Source: Flavobacteriales bacterium (GTDB lineage: Bacteria; Bacteroidota; Bacteroidia; Flavobacteriales_F; PHOS-HE28). From it: a DNA stretch of 64,000 nt. The notes beneath the pieces are model-generated. The model saw only the letters and a program-made list of their open reading frames with translations. It did not search any database and was not told the DNA's origin. The stretch lies in NCBI GenBank assembly GCA_016710685.1, contig JADJVC010000002.1:186001-250000 (forward strand), in the 5' to 3' direction. The position numbers and the translations under genes were made by a program. Positions 45,636 to 54,884 of this stretch are shown piece by piece. Each line of letters starts with the position of its first letter. The first letter of the stretch is position 1.

Positions 45636-48386
45636 TCATTGCACCACCAGCTTCTGCGTTTCGTTACGGTCCTCCCCGGTGATCCTTGCCACGTATACGC
45701 CCGGTGCCAGTTCGTCCGGCAGGAAAGTGGCGGTTGATCCGTTGGGGATCCGCTTGTCCATCACCACCTCACCGTTCATGTTCAGCAACGTGATGCGAGC
45801 GTTCACGGTGGGGGCGAAATGGATGGGCGCGCCATGCACGGCGGGGTTGGGGTGGATCGTGCCGGTATTGGCTGACATCGTGCTTGCATCCACGCCAGTG
45901 GCAATGTCGCAGGCATCGGCCGGGAGCTCGTAGATGGCCACGGAACCGTAGGCAGGGACAACAACATTGTCGCTCAACACGGTGCCCTGTACATTGCTCC
46001 AGCAACCCGCTGGCAAGGCCATCGTTTGCGCGCTGGCGGCTTCGTTCACCAACACTTTGTTAGCGTCCGAAGGATCGACCGGGGCTACGCTCACACGCTT
46101 GATCTCCACGTTGTCCAAGAAGTACACCGGCTCGGTCCATTGGTTCTCGAACTGCACCTGTGCCTGGTCGGTAAGGTTGCTCTGGAAGTAGAGTTCCAGG
46201 TCGCGGCGCTCCGCGCTGAAGGGTACTTGCCACTGCCAAGTGGTGTATGGACCCGTGAATTGCGACTGGCCTTTCACACCGGAGATCAAATCGCCTTCCG
46301 CATTGCTCTGGATGCTGAACCGCACACGGTACCACTGTTGTGCCTGGATCGCGAAGAGATCCGGGTTGTGCAGCGTGAAGCTGGGGTATTGGCTGTTGTC
46401 GGGCAGGTTGGCTTTCAAGGCGCCGTTGTCTAGCATGTTCGTCACGCGTGTTACTTGGGCATTGTTGGGCCAGCCTGTCCAGCCCGTTACGTTGCTGGCG
46501 AAATTGCCGTTGGCCACCAGATTACCGCCGAATTCCTGCACGGTGCTGTAGGGCGTGAGGCGCATGGGGCTCCGCTGGCTGCCCGCATCTTCGTTGCGCA
46601 CCACCTTCCAGCGTTCCAAGGTGTACAGACGCGGCGCGCCTTCCACGAAGTTGATTATTTTAATGCTGAGCTCGTTGTAGGGGTTGAAGTAGCGGTTGTT
46701 GCTGAAGGTGCCGAAATCAACCGGCTGCGCACCGTGGGTGTTGTACTGCAGCATGCACAACTGGTCCTTCGCGAGGCAGTACATGGTGTTGCCGGTGTAC
46801 TGGTCGTTGAAATTCGCCAAGTAGTATGGTGGAACAGCCCCTGCGCCCGTTGCATTGGAATAGTCCGAGATCACCAGTTGCACGCCGTTGTTGAAGAGCA
46901 TGTTGTCCTTCACCTGTATGCCCGTGGCCACCATGGTGTGGTCCACGTGGATGCCGGCCTGCTTGCAGTTGTACACGGTGTTTCGGCGTGCAATGGTGTT
47001 CTTGATGGACGTGTTGCCGAAGTAGATGCCGATGCCCATATGCTCGTTGTGCGGTGCATTGGTGGCGGCACCGTTGGAATAATTTCCGATGGGGTCGCTC
47101 ACGATGTTGTCCTGGATGATGAGGCCGTCCGCATGGTCGATGGCGATGCCGCCGCCGTCGTTCATGGTGGCCAGCGGATGGTGGATCACGTTCTTCTCGA
47201 TCAAGGCGTTGCTTTCCGCGATGATGCCGATGTAGCCGATGTTGTCCATGCGGTTGCCCCGTACGATCATGCCGCTGCCGGTTGTGCGGATGCCGAAATA
47301 GCCCCATGTGCTTTCACCTTGGCCGTCCAGCAATGCGATGTCGGTGAGCGTGTTGTCCGCGATGGTGGTGTTGTCGTCGAAGACCAGCGCGCCGGTGGCG
47401 TACGTGCCCTGAAAGGTGTTGTTGTTGAAGTTGCAACTGCCGCCCGCGCTGCGGATGCCGTGGAAAAGCTCCCGGAAATCACAGCCGGAAACGGTCACCT
47501 TGGTGGCGCCGTCGTTGAACACTCCGGCCAAGCGCTGATGGCGGAATGCGATGTCCGTAATGCTCATGTCGTGTTTCTGCCAGTAGCAGTTCACGCCGGC
47601 GCGATACACGGCGGCCTCCACGTTCTGGCTGTTCGGGTTACCTCCGTTTGGCGCCCACAGGTAAAGCTTTTGCTGTGCGGCATCAAAGAACCATTCACCG
47701 GGGCTGTCCAGCTCGGAAAGCTTTTTGGTGATGTAAAAGCCCCAGGGGTCGTTGCCCATGTTCAACGTTGGGGTGGTGAAGTGAAGTGTTCCGTTGGAAT
47801 AGCTGCTGATGGTGAGCGTGTCGAACGAGCTGCTGGAGCTGCGCACCACGGCCACTGCACCGGTCCAATAGTTGTTGGGTTGCGTAAGGTCGTTGCTCTG
47901 CATTTGCGTGCCGCCACCTTGGCTGTTGCGCATCCAGCCCGCGTTGGGGTAACGCGCCAAAGTCATACGCGTGCCGCCCAGATAGACCTGGTCCACCTGT
48001 CCGGCCACATCGGCTTGCCAAATGGAGCCTTGGTAGTTCGTCCAGCCGGTCACGGCCACACTGCCCTTGATCACCGGCATGTCGCCGGTTCCGTATGCAC
48101 CCACGGAAACGGGCGATGCGGGGCTGCCGTTGCTGCCCAAGATCAGTTCGCCCCGGTACGTGCCGCCGCGCTTGAACAGGATGCGGTCGCCGGGCTGCAG
48201 GCTGAAGGATAGCTGGTTCGCACGGTCGATCGTCTGCCACGCGTTGTTCTGGTTAATGCCGCTATTGGCATCATTGCCGGTGGGCGATATGTAATAGTCC
48301 GTGGCGAAGGCAGCTTGGCCCAAAGAGAGGGAAAGCAAGGCCGAAAGGCCGATCGCGCGGAAGGGGAGAGGAGTGTTTCCGTTCAT
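45636..48386 (-). CDS. secreted beta-helix protein with T9SS sorting domain
   Basis: A 916-residue exported protein from ATG 48386. A signal peptide (about 1-28) leads to TDYYISPTGNDANSG, typical of right-handed parallel beta-helix proteins. Helix repeats (about 230-530) include VRGNRMDNIGYIGIIAESNA and IEKNVIHHPLATMNDGGGIA. A carbohydrate-binding-like beta domain (GNFASNVTGWTGWPNNAQV) and a C-terminal T9SS sorting domain (IHPNPAVHGAPIHF, EVVMDKRI) follow. The fold suggests a polysaccharide lyase or hydrolase. It sits inside the polysaccharide locus on the opposite strand. Confidence 0.88.
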   Translation of the reverse strand: MNGNTPLPFRAIGLSALLSLSLGQAAFATDYYISPTGNDANSGINQNNAWQTIDRANQLSFSLQPGDRILFKRGGTYRGELILGSNGSPASPVSVGAYGTGDMPVIKGSVAVTGWTNYQGSIWQADVAGQVDQVYLGGTRMTLARYPNAGWMRNSQGGGTQMQSNDLTQPNNYWTGAVAVVRSSSSSFDTLTISSYSNGTLHFTTPTLNMGNDPWGFYITKKLSELDSPGEWFFDAAQQKLYLWAPNGGNPNSQNVEAAVYRAGVNCYWQKHDMSITDIAFRHQRLAGVFNDGATKVTVSGCDFRELFHGIRSAGGSCNFNNNTFQGTYATGALVFDDNTTIADNTLTDIALLDGQGESTWGYFGIRTTGSGMIVRGNRMDNIGYIGIIAESNALIEKNVIHHPLATMNDGGGIAIDHADGLIIQDNIVSDPIGNYSNGAATNAPHNEHMGIGIYFGNTSIKNTIARRNTVYNCKQAGIHVDHTMVATGIQVKDNMLFNNGVQLVISDYSNATGAGAVPPYYLANFNDQYTGNTMYCLAKDQLCMLQYNTHGAQPVDFGTFSNNRYFNPYNELSIKIINFVEGAPRLYTLERWKVVRNEDAGSQRSPMRLTPYSTVQEFGGNLVANGNFASNVTGWTGWPNNAQVTRVTNMLDNGALKANLPDNSQYPSFTLHNPDLFAIQAQQWYRVRFSIQSNAEGDLISGVKGQSQFTGPYTTWQWQVPFSAERRDLELYFQSNLTDQAQVQFENQWTEPVYFLDNVEIKRVSVAPVDPSDANKVLVNEAASAQTMALPAGCWSNVQGTVLSDNVVVPAYGSVAIYELPADACDIATGVDASTMSANTGTIHPNPAVHGAPIHFAPTVNARITLLNMNGEVVMDKRIPNGSTATFLPDELAPGVYVARITGEDRNETQKLVVQ

Positions 48387-48575
48387 GGGAAGGTGATTGG
48401 TCGGCTTCGTTGAACCGGAAAACGCCATCAGGGTTCAAATTACTCGACCAATGGTGCCCACTTCAGGGATGAACGATCTTTTCCGGCTCATCATGCGTAG
48501 AACGGCTTTGGAGCGAAAAGCTGGTAAACAAACGGGAAGAACGGCTCCAAAACGTTAAATTTGCAAATTCTGACC

Positions 48576-49571
48576 ATGGACGAAACCAACGGGACCCAAG
48601 CCTGGCTACCAAGCCCGGACACATTGAAAAAGCTGCATTTCGGCCGCAAGGTGTGGTCCAAATTGCTTCCCGGCAGCTCACGTTTCGGGTATACGTACGA
48701 CCAAGCCACGGTATTGGGCCAAGCCGCCTCGGACCTTATCCGCGACCATTTGCGTTCGCCCAAGCCCACCATGGTGTCGCGCATCGGCATTGTGGAGCTC
48801 AACGCCGTATTGAACCACATCGGGGCCAAGCAGCACATCAAGCCTTCGCTGGGCAACCATGTCGGCTTTATCACCGGCCGTTTCCATTCCTACGCATGGG
48901 AGCCGGACACGCTTACCTCCATGCCCACGAACGCGGGCTTTTTCCCGGGAACCACCGAGGCATTGGGCCGCTTCAGCGACCGCATGATGGCGGACATCCC
49001 CGAGATCGACATCCTTGGTACCTGCCACCGCCAGGAATGGTTCGTGAAAGCGCAGTTGAAAAACGCCGTGAAAGTGCCCTTGCCGGATCTGGAACCGCAC
49101 GTACACGCCGACCCATGGAGCACGGTGCTGGAAGGGAAGAAGGTCCTCATTGTCCATCCCTACGAAAAGACCATCCGCAGCCAGTACGAAAAACGCGCAT
49201 TGCTGTTCAAGGACCGCAGGCTGTTGCCGGATTTCGACCTCAAGATCGTGAAGGCCGTGCAGACCATCGCCAACAATCCATCGCCCTTTCCATCCTGGTT
49301 CCACGCGCTGGATTACATGAAAGAGCAGATCGACAAAACGGACTACGACATCGCCATACTGGGCTGCGGCGCTTATGGCCTGCCGTTGGCCGCGCACATC
49401 AAGCGCCAAGGGAAAAAGGCCGTTCATCTCGGCGGCTCAACGCAGTTCATGTTCGGCATCACCGGCAAGCGATGGGAAGGCCATCCGTTGATCAACGAGC
49501 ATTGGGTGCGTCCTTCACCGGACGAAACGCCGGTAATGGCCAGTGCCGTGGAAGGCGGATGCTACTGGTGA
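48576..49571 (+). CDS. putative GT-D-fold-like glycosyltransferase
   Basis: A 331-residue soluble protein. VSRIGIVELNAVL near residue 66 recalls the RxGxxE motif of GT-D-fold glycosyltransferases. DIAILGCGAYGLPLAAHIKR and AVHLGGSTQFMFGITGKRW are a conserved C-terminal block that I associate with polysaccharide-locus hypotheticals. A sugar-transfer role is inferred from these and from location. TAAATTTG at 48556-48563 may be its -7 box. ATG 48576 is preferred over TTG 48561. Confidence 0.68.
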   Translation: MDETNGTQAWLPSPDTLKKLHFGRKVWSKLLPGSSRFGYTYDQATVLGQAASDLIRDHLRSPKPTMVSRIGIVELNAVLNHIGAKQHIKPSLGNHVGFITGRFHSYAWEPDTLTSMPTNAGFFPGTTEALGRFSDRMMADIPEIDILGTCHRQEWFVKAQLKNAVKVPLPDLEPHVHADPWSTVLEGKKVLIVHPYEKTIRSQYEKRALLFKDRRLLPDFDLKIVKAVQTIANNPSPFPSWFHALDYMKEQIDKTDYDIAILGCGAYGLPLAAHIKRQGKKAVHLGGSTQFMFGITGKRWEGHPLINEHWVRPSPDETPVMASAVEGGCYW

Positions 49572-49607
49572 TCGCCCTGCTTGTCCCTTTCGTAATGCTG
49601 GAAACAC

Positions 49608-50741
49608 ATGCCCATGGCTGAAGGCAAAGCGCTGCATGTGCTCGTGGTAGGCCAAACGCCACCGCCCTTCGGTGGGCAGGCCGTCATGGTGCAGGCCCTG
49701 TTGGATTCAACGCCGGCGGAAGCCGTGTACCATCATGTGCGGCTCACGTATTCCGACGACATGGACAGCGTGGGAAAATTCGCGCTGAAGAAAGTTCTCG
49801 TGCTTTTCACCACCATCGTTGAGGTTTGGATCGCGCGCTTCAGGCTTGCCACGCCCATGTTGTACTATCCGCCAAGCGGGCCGAACATGGTGCCGGTTTT
49901 GCGCGACATCATCTTCCTCTGCGCGGTGCGGCCCTTCTTCCGGTGGACGGTTTTCCACTACCATGCCGGCGGCGTTTCGGGCTTCGCGAAAGAACTTCCG
50001 GCTTTGTTCCGTCCGTTCTTCCGTTTGGCCTACCGGAATGCCACCATGGCGATACGCACGGCGCCGCAAAATCCGGAGGACGGAAAATTGCTCGGCGCGA
50101 AAATGGACATCGTAGTGCCCAACGGGATCCCCGACATGCGCGGCACCGTAGTCGAAAAAACGGCTGCGCCCGGAGAATCGTTGACGATCCTGTTCACTGG
50201 CGTCCTCATCCCCTCCAAGGGCGTACGCGTGTTGTTGGAGGCTTTCCGCCAAGTTGTCGTTGCGGGCGGCGATGTGCAACTACAGCTCATGGGCCGTTGG
50301 GGCGATCCCGTTTTTCAGGCGGAATGCGAAGGCTTTCTGCGCATGCACGGTTTGCAGGAAAAGGTTGAATTTCTTGGCGTGAAACGCGACGAGGAAAAAC
50401 TGGAATACTTCGCCGCATGCGACATCTTCTGCTTCCCCAGCCACTTCGAGGCGGAGAGTTTCGGCTTGGTACTGATCGAGGCCATGCAGTTCGCCAAGCC
50501 GGTGGTTTCCACCAATTGGCGCGGAATTCCTTCCGTAGCGCAGGACGGGGTGAACGGTTTCACCGTACCGGTGGAAGATCCCGCGGCCGTGGCCGACCGG
50601 CTCTTGCGCCTGATCAACGATCCGGAACTGCGCGTGCGCATGGGAATTGAAGGCCGTCGCATCTTTGCGGAGCGATTTACGTTGGAACGGTTCCAGCGGT
50701 CCATGGAAGATGCGTTTATTGCAGCTTCTTCGAAGCATTGA
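49608..50741 (+). CDS. family 4 glycosyltransferase
   Basis: A 377-residue GT-B enzyme. It opens LHVLVVGQTPPPFGGQAVM (donor-side loop), has VPNGIPDM and LFTGVLIPSKGVRVLLEAF in the second Rossmann domain, and the EX7E-type FPSHFEAESFGLVLIEAM. It likely transfers a sugar from a nucleotide donor to the polysaccharide repeat unit. An alternative start lies 6 bases downstream. Confidence 0.93.
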   Translation: MPMAEGKALHVLVVGQTPPPFGGQAVMVQALLDSTPAEAVYHHVRLTYSDDMDSVGKFALKKVLVLFTTIVEVWIARFRLATPMLYYPPSGPNMVPVLRDIIFLCAVRPFFRWTVFHYHAGGVSGFAKELPALFRPFFRLAYRNATMAIRTAPQNPEDGKLLGAKMDIVVPNGIPDMRGTVVEKTAAPGESLTILFTGVLIPSKGVRVLLEAFRQVVVAGGDVQLQLMGRWGDPVFQAECEGFLRMHGLQEKVEFLGVKRDEEKLEYFAACDIFCFPSHFEAESFGLVLIEAMQFAKPVVSTNWRGIPSVAQDGVNGFTVPVEDPAAVADRLLRLINDPELRVRMGIEGRRIFAERFTLERFQRSMEDAFIAASSKH

Positions 50742-50749
50742 AAGAACAC

Positions 50750-51769
50750 ATGCGTTTGCTCATCACCGGCGGGTCCGGATTCATCGGCACCAACTTGGTG
50801 CAACTGGCGCTGGACAAGGGCGTGGAGCTGATCAACCTCGATTGGAACCCACCGTTGAAAGCCGCCCACAGGCCCCATTGGCGCCCGTGGAACCTCATGG
50901 ATGTGGAGGCCACCGCGAAAGAGCTGGCAGCTTTCAAGCCAACCCACCTCGTACACCTCGCAGCCCGCACGGACACCGACATCCAGGACGACATGGATGC
51001 TTACCAGCAGAACCACAAAGGCACCGCGATCCTGCTGGAGGCCATCCGTGAGTGCCCGTCCATCGAGCGGCTCGTCATCACCAGCACACAGTTTGTTTGC
51101 GAGGCCGGCCACCAGCCTACCGGCGACATGGATTTCAAGCCTTTCACATTGTACGGCGAAACCAAACGGCTCTGCGAAATGGAAACACGCATGGCCGGTC
51201 TGGGCTGCGTATGGAGCATTATCCGGCCCACCACCATTTGGGGCCCGTGGAGCTTGCGTTATCGCGATGTGCTGTTCAAGGTGATGCGCAAAGGGCTGTA
51301 TTTCCACCCCGGGAAAAAGCAAGTGATCCGTTCCTACGGCTACGTGGGCAACGTGGTTTGGCAGATCTGGCGCATCCTGGAAAGTGATCGCACAGTAGTT
51401 GACGGCAAAGTGTTTTATGTGGGCGATCAACCCATGGACTTGCGCATTTGGGTGGAAGAAGTGTCCGAGCAATTGGTGCATAAGGCCGTTCGTTACATCC
51501 CCGGCCCGGCAGTGCGGGCCATGGCTTTAGCGGGCGATGTGATCAAGCCCTTGGGCTTGCCATTTCCCATCACCAGCGGGCGTTACCGCAGCATGACCAG
51601 CGACTACATTACGCCCATGGACGCGACCATCGCGGCGCTGGGCGAAGCACCGTTCAGCCTGGAAGAAGGCGTAAAAGCCACTGTGGCTTGGTACGACAAC
51701 GAAAGTGCAGGCGTGCCACATCCGGAACGGATCGACGTGCGCACCGCTAAGCCGCTTTCCGCCGAATGA
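50750..51769 (+). CDS. NAD-dependent epimerase/dehydratase
   Basis: A 339-residue extended short-chain dehydrogenase. The NAD(P)-binding motif is TGGSGFIGTNL at the N terminus, and the catalytic YxxxK is YGETKRLCE near residue 138, with the serine/threonine in TSTQFV. It probably makes a nucleotide sugar for the polysaccharide, such as by 4-epimerisation; the substrate cannot be told from sequence. TTG 50738 is rejected in favour of ATG 50750. It overlaps the next gene by 4 bases. Confidence 0.9.
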   Translation: MRLLITGGSGFIGTNLVQLALDKGVELINLDWNPPLKAAHRPHWRPWNLMDVEATAKELAAFKPTHLVHLAARTDTDIQDDMDAYQQNHKGTAILLEAIRECPSIERLVITSTQFVCEAGHQPTGDMDFKPFTLYGETKRLCEMETRMAGLGCVWSIIRPTTIWGPWSLRYRDVLFKVMRKGLYFHPGKKQVIRSYGYVGNVVWQIWRILESDRTVVDGKVFYVGDQPMDLRIWVEEVSEQLVHKAVRYIPGPAVRAMALAGDVIKPLGLPFPITSGRYRSMTSDYITPMDATIAALGEAPFSLEEGVKATVAWYDNESAGVPHPERIDVRTAKPLSAE

Positions 51770-52533
51770 ACGAAGGTTTGCCGCGCGCCCGCACCTTGGG
51801 CGTCCCGTTATCCGTGGGCAGCTTCAAGGAGCATGTGGAGCTCATGGGCGCATGGGGCCGTGCGCACCGGAGCGCCTACGTGTGCTGCGTGAACGTTCAC
51901 ATGTGCATGGAAGCGCATAACCACGCAGACCTCGCGCAAGTGCTGGAAAACGCGGACCTCGCCACCGCGGACGGCATGCCCATGTTGCGCACCATGAACG
52001 GTTTCCATAACCTGCAACAGGAGCGCGTAGCAGGAAACGACTTGATGCCTGCCCTCATGGCGGAAGCCGAACGCGAAGGCCTTTCAATCTACTTGTACGG
52101 TGGAAAACAGGACGTGCTCGACATCATCGTATCGCGCGCTAGATCGCAGTATCCGAAGTTGCGCATGGCCGGCACATGGTCGCCGCCCTTCCGTCCGTTA
52201 ACGCCGGAAGAAATGGACGCCGATGCCGCGCGCATCTCCGAAAGCGGCGCGCACATCGTACTGGTAAGCCTTGGCTGCCCCCGCCAAGAGCGCTGGATGG
52301 CCGCCCAAAAAGGAAAAGTGCCTGCGGTGATGGTGGGCGTAGGCGGCGCCTTTTTGCTCTACGCCGGCATGGACACGCGCGCGCCCAAATGGATGCGCGA
52401 CGCTTCCCTGGAATGGCTCTACCGCTTCGCGCTGGAACCCGGCAGGCTGTGGAAGCGCTACTTGGTAACGAACACGTCCTTCATGTGGCTTTACGCCAAG
52501 GCGAAGGTGGGACGGATGTTCGGTGGAACCTGA
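51766..52533 (+). CDS. WecG/TagA/CpsF family glycosyltransferase
   Basis: A 255-residue family 26 glycosyltransferase, related to WecG and TagA which add N-acetylmannosamine-type sugars to a lipid-linked first sugar. The motifs are NADLATADGMPMLR-like (ADLATADGMPML), GNDLMPALMAEAEREGLSIY, LYGGKQDVLD and VSLGCPRQERWMAAQKG. The C-terminal basic/aromatic tail (PKWMRDASLEWLYRFALEPG, RLWKRYL) is typical of membrane-attached members. Its start overlaps the epimerase stop by 4 bases. Confidence 0.92.
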   Translation: MNEGLPRARTLGVPLSVGSFKEHVELMGAWGRAHRSAYVCCVNVHMCMEAHNHADLAQVLENADLATADGMPMLRTMNGFHNLQQERVAGNDLMPALMAEAEREGLSIYLYGGKQDVLDIIVSRARSQYPKLRMAGTWSPPFRPLTPEEMDADAARISESGAHIVLVSLGCPRQERWMAAQKGKVPAVMVGVGGAFLLYAGMDTRAPKWMRDASLEWLYRFALEPGRLWKRYLVTNTSFMWLYAKAKVGRMFGGT

Positions 52534-52540
52534 AGCCCCC

Positions 52541-52636
52541 TGAAGCCCGCGCTCGGATGTTCCGAGTGCGTCTGAATCCCGCGCTCGGATGTTCCGAGTG
52601 CGTCTGAAGCCCGCGCTCGGGTGTCCCGAGTGCGTT
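52541..52636 (+). repeat. three tandem 32-bp hairpin repeats
   Basis: Units at 52541-52572, 52573-52604 and 52605-52636 are exactly 32 bp. Each reads TGAAGCCCGCGCTCGGATGT then TCCGAGTGCGTC with few changes. The third changes GATGTTC to GGTGTCC, keeping the CGCTCGG/CCGAGTG pairing. A stub TGAAGCCCC precedes them. Confidence 0.92.
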
Positions 52637-52680
52637 TGCCTTCCACCATTCCCTAACCACCCTAACTTGCGGTCGCCTTG

Positions 52681-53985
52681 ATGGACCGCGTTTTTTTCCA
52701 CCTCGAACTACCGTGCCCGGAAGCGCGGTATGCCATGCGGCATTTGTTCGGCACCATGGCCGGGCATGCGGCAGAAGAGGTCACGCAGCTGGAAGAGTTC
52801 AGGATCATTGAAAGTCCGAAGATCTTCTACGGGAACGAAAAGATCGCAGGTGCCTTCCACCTGAAGCCGTGGGGCAACGCGGAACGATTCACAGCACTTC
52901 CCTTCGATCCCGAAGTGGCTGAATGGCAAGGCATCCCCGCGCTCTTTCCTGTTTCCGGCGGCGATTTGCCTTTTGATCCCTTGGCCGCTTCGTTTTTCCA
53001 CTTGGCCCGCACGGAAGAAGACCAACTGCCAACGGACGCACATGGCAGGCCGGAAACCGCCGCCATGCACGCCGCGCGCCACAACTACCTGCACCGCCCC
53101 GTGGTGGATGAATGGCTGCTCGCCATCCACGCCGTGTGGCGGGCCAAGGACGCACACCTTCCGCCGTTGAACCGGACATACTCGCAAACCGCCACAATGG
53201 ATGCCGACAACGGTGCCATGTACCTCGGCAGACCTTTGTGGCGCACGGTAGGCGGCATGGCCCGCGACCTTGTACACGCGCGGCCTGCGCGCATAGCGGA
53301 CCGATTGGCGACGCTCACGGGTACACGTGCCGATCCGTATGCCGTACATGAAGCGTTCCTGCAATTGGCCAAGACCAACGGAGCGCGCGCCATCGTCAAC
53401 TTCATCGCTGCGCAGCGCGGCGAACACGACCACGCGGTGGAGATCGGTCGCGCCACCATGCACAAGGTGTTGACCAGCGTTATGCGTGAAGCGGAAATTG
53501 GACTTCACCCCGGCTACGGCAGCTCCATAAAAACCGGTAGCATTCCTGCGGAAAAAGCCGCGTTGGAAAAAGCAGCGGTCAAGTCGGTGCATATTTCGCG
53601 ACAGCATTACTTGCGTTTCTGCACGCCGCAAACCCAGCGCGAGCTGCTGGCTTGCGGAATCAACGAAGAGCACAGCATGGGCTTGGCGGACCGTATCGGT
53701 TTCCGGGCGGGAACGTGTACGCCGTATCCGTTTTTCGATCGCGGAACGAAGCAGGAAACAGCGTTGATGATCCATCCGTTCGCGGTGATGGACAGCGCAA
53801 TGGCGTATAAAATGAAATTGTCTCCTATAGAGGCGATAACGGAAGCGAAACGCATGGTAGACGCGGTGCGCAGCGTGAATGGAAATTTCATTTCGGTGTG
53901 GCACGAACGCTTCCTTAGCGGTTACGGCGACGAGCGCGGGTGGCAGATCGTGGCACCGGAGGTCATTGCTTATGCACGGCCATGA
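52681..53985 (+). CDS. polysaccharide deacetylase family protein
   Basis: A 434-residue protein. An N-terminal domain of about 150 residues (FHLELPCPEARYAMRHLF, KIFYGNEKIAG) precedes a NodB-type barrel with the catalytic TMDADNGAMY, GLHPGYGSS, ISRQHYLRF and GINEEHSMGLADRIGFRAGT. It probably removes N- or O-acetyl groups from the polysaccharide. ATG 52681 is preferred over TTG 52678. It overlaps the following gene by ATGA. Confidence 0.85.
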   Translation: MDRVFFHLELPCPEARYAMRHLFGTMAGHAAEEVTQLEEFRIIESPKIFYGNEKIAGAFHLKPWGNAERFTALPFDPEVAEWQGIPALFPVSGGDLPFDPLAASFFHLARTEEDQLPTDAHGRPETAAMHAARHNYLHRPVVDEWLLAIHAVWRAKDAHLPPLNRTYSQTATMDADNGAMYLGRPLWRTVGGMARDLVHARPARIADRLATLTGTRADPYAVHEAFLQLAKTNGARAIVNFIAAQRGEHDHAVEIGRATMHKVLTSVMREAEIGLHPGYGSSIKTGSIPAEKAALEKAAVKSVHISRQHYLRFCTPQTQRELLACGINEEHSMGLADRIGFRAGTCTPYPFFDRGTKQETALMIHPFAVMDSAMAYKMKLSPIEAITEAKRMVDAVRSVNGNFISVWHERFLSGYGDERGWQIVAPEVIAYARP

Positions 53986-54884
53986 TCAAGCACCTTACGC
54001 ACGCCCAGATCGACAAAGCCGCGTGGGACGCGCGTTGCCGGGCATCCGCCAACGCGCACTGGTACGGGCTAAGCGCAACGTTGGACGCCGCCGCACCCGG
54101 CTGGAATGCGCTCATCGACGAAGAAACTGGCGAGCAGATGCCGTTGCCATGGCGCAGCAAATTGGGCGTGAAATATCTATATCAGCCGTTCATGGTGCAG
54201 CATTGCGGGCCGTGGTCGCCGGGCGTTTGCGACGTAGCGCGGTTCCTTGCTGCCATTCCGCGCAGCTACCGATACGCGGACATTTACTTGGGACACGAAC
54301 ATGCGGCGGCCGTATCGCACGTAAAATTCGAAGAGCGCCGCAACCATGTCCTCGACCTGCGATCCGGGCTGGCGGTCGTTCGGGCGGGCTATTCCACCAA
54401 TCACCGGCGCAGCTTGCGCAAGGCGGAAAAGAGCGGTGTGGAAGGACCAACACCTGCCTCTGCGAAAGAGGTCGGCACATTCCTGGAGCACTCCGCGCAG
54501 TTCCGCGAATGGGGCACCACTCCGGAACAAGTGGCCACGATGCATCGCATTTTGCATTCTTCTGAAAAAGATGGAAGTGGATTTGGCCGTGTTGTGAAGC
54601 ATGCTGGAAAGCCGGTCGCGATGGCCTGGTTTGCCACGTTCCAAGGCACGTTGGTCTTCCTGAAAGGCATGGCCAGCGCGGAAGGGCGCGAGGTAAGCGC
54701 TTTGCACAGGTTGATCGATGGCACCATTGTTGAATGCGCCGGAAAACACATGCAACTGGACCTCGCCGGCGGCAACGAAACCGACCTTGCGCGATTTTAT
54801 TCCGGCTTTGGTGGCGTGCCGGTGGTTTATTTGCGAGCTTTGATGAACCGGCTGCCGCCGATCGTACGCAAACTGAAGCAATGA
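53982..54884 (+). CDS. FemAB/GNAT-like acyltransferase
   Basis: A 300-residue protein of the GNAT superfamily. YSTNHRRSLRKAEKSGV is the start of a FemAB/BioF2-like domain and FLKGMASAEGREVSALHRLI the acyl-CoA region. ALHRLIDGTIVECAGKHMQL and ETDLARFYSGFGGVP fit the C-terminal half. It may transfer an acyl or amino-acyl group to the polysaccharide or its lipid carrier. It is coupled by 4-base overlaps to the deacetylase before and to upp after. Confidence 0.78.
   Translation: MIKHLTHAQIDKAAWDARCRASANAHWYGLSATLDAAAPGWNALIDEETGEQMPLPWRSKLGVKYLYQPFMVQHCGPWSPGVCDVARFLAAIPRSYRYADIYLGHEHAAAVSHVKFEERRNHVLDLRSGLAVVRAGYSTNHRRSLRKAEKSGVEGPTPASAKEVGTFLEHSAQFREWGTTPEQVATMHRILHSSEKDGSGFGRVVKHAGKPVAMAWFATFQGTLVFLKGMASAEGREVSALHRLIDGTIVECAGKHMQLDLAGGNETDLARFYSGFGGVPVVYLRALMNRLPPIVRKLKQ

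Noticed and set aside
52541..52636. Possible CRISPR array
   Set aside because: The 32-bp units are directly adjacent with no spacers and there are no cas genes.
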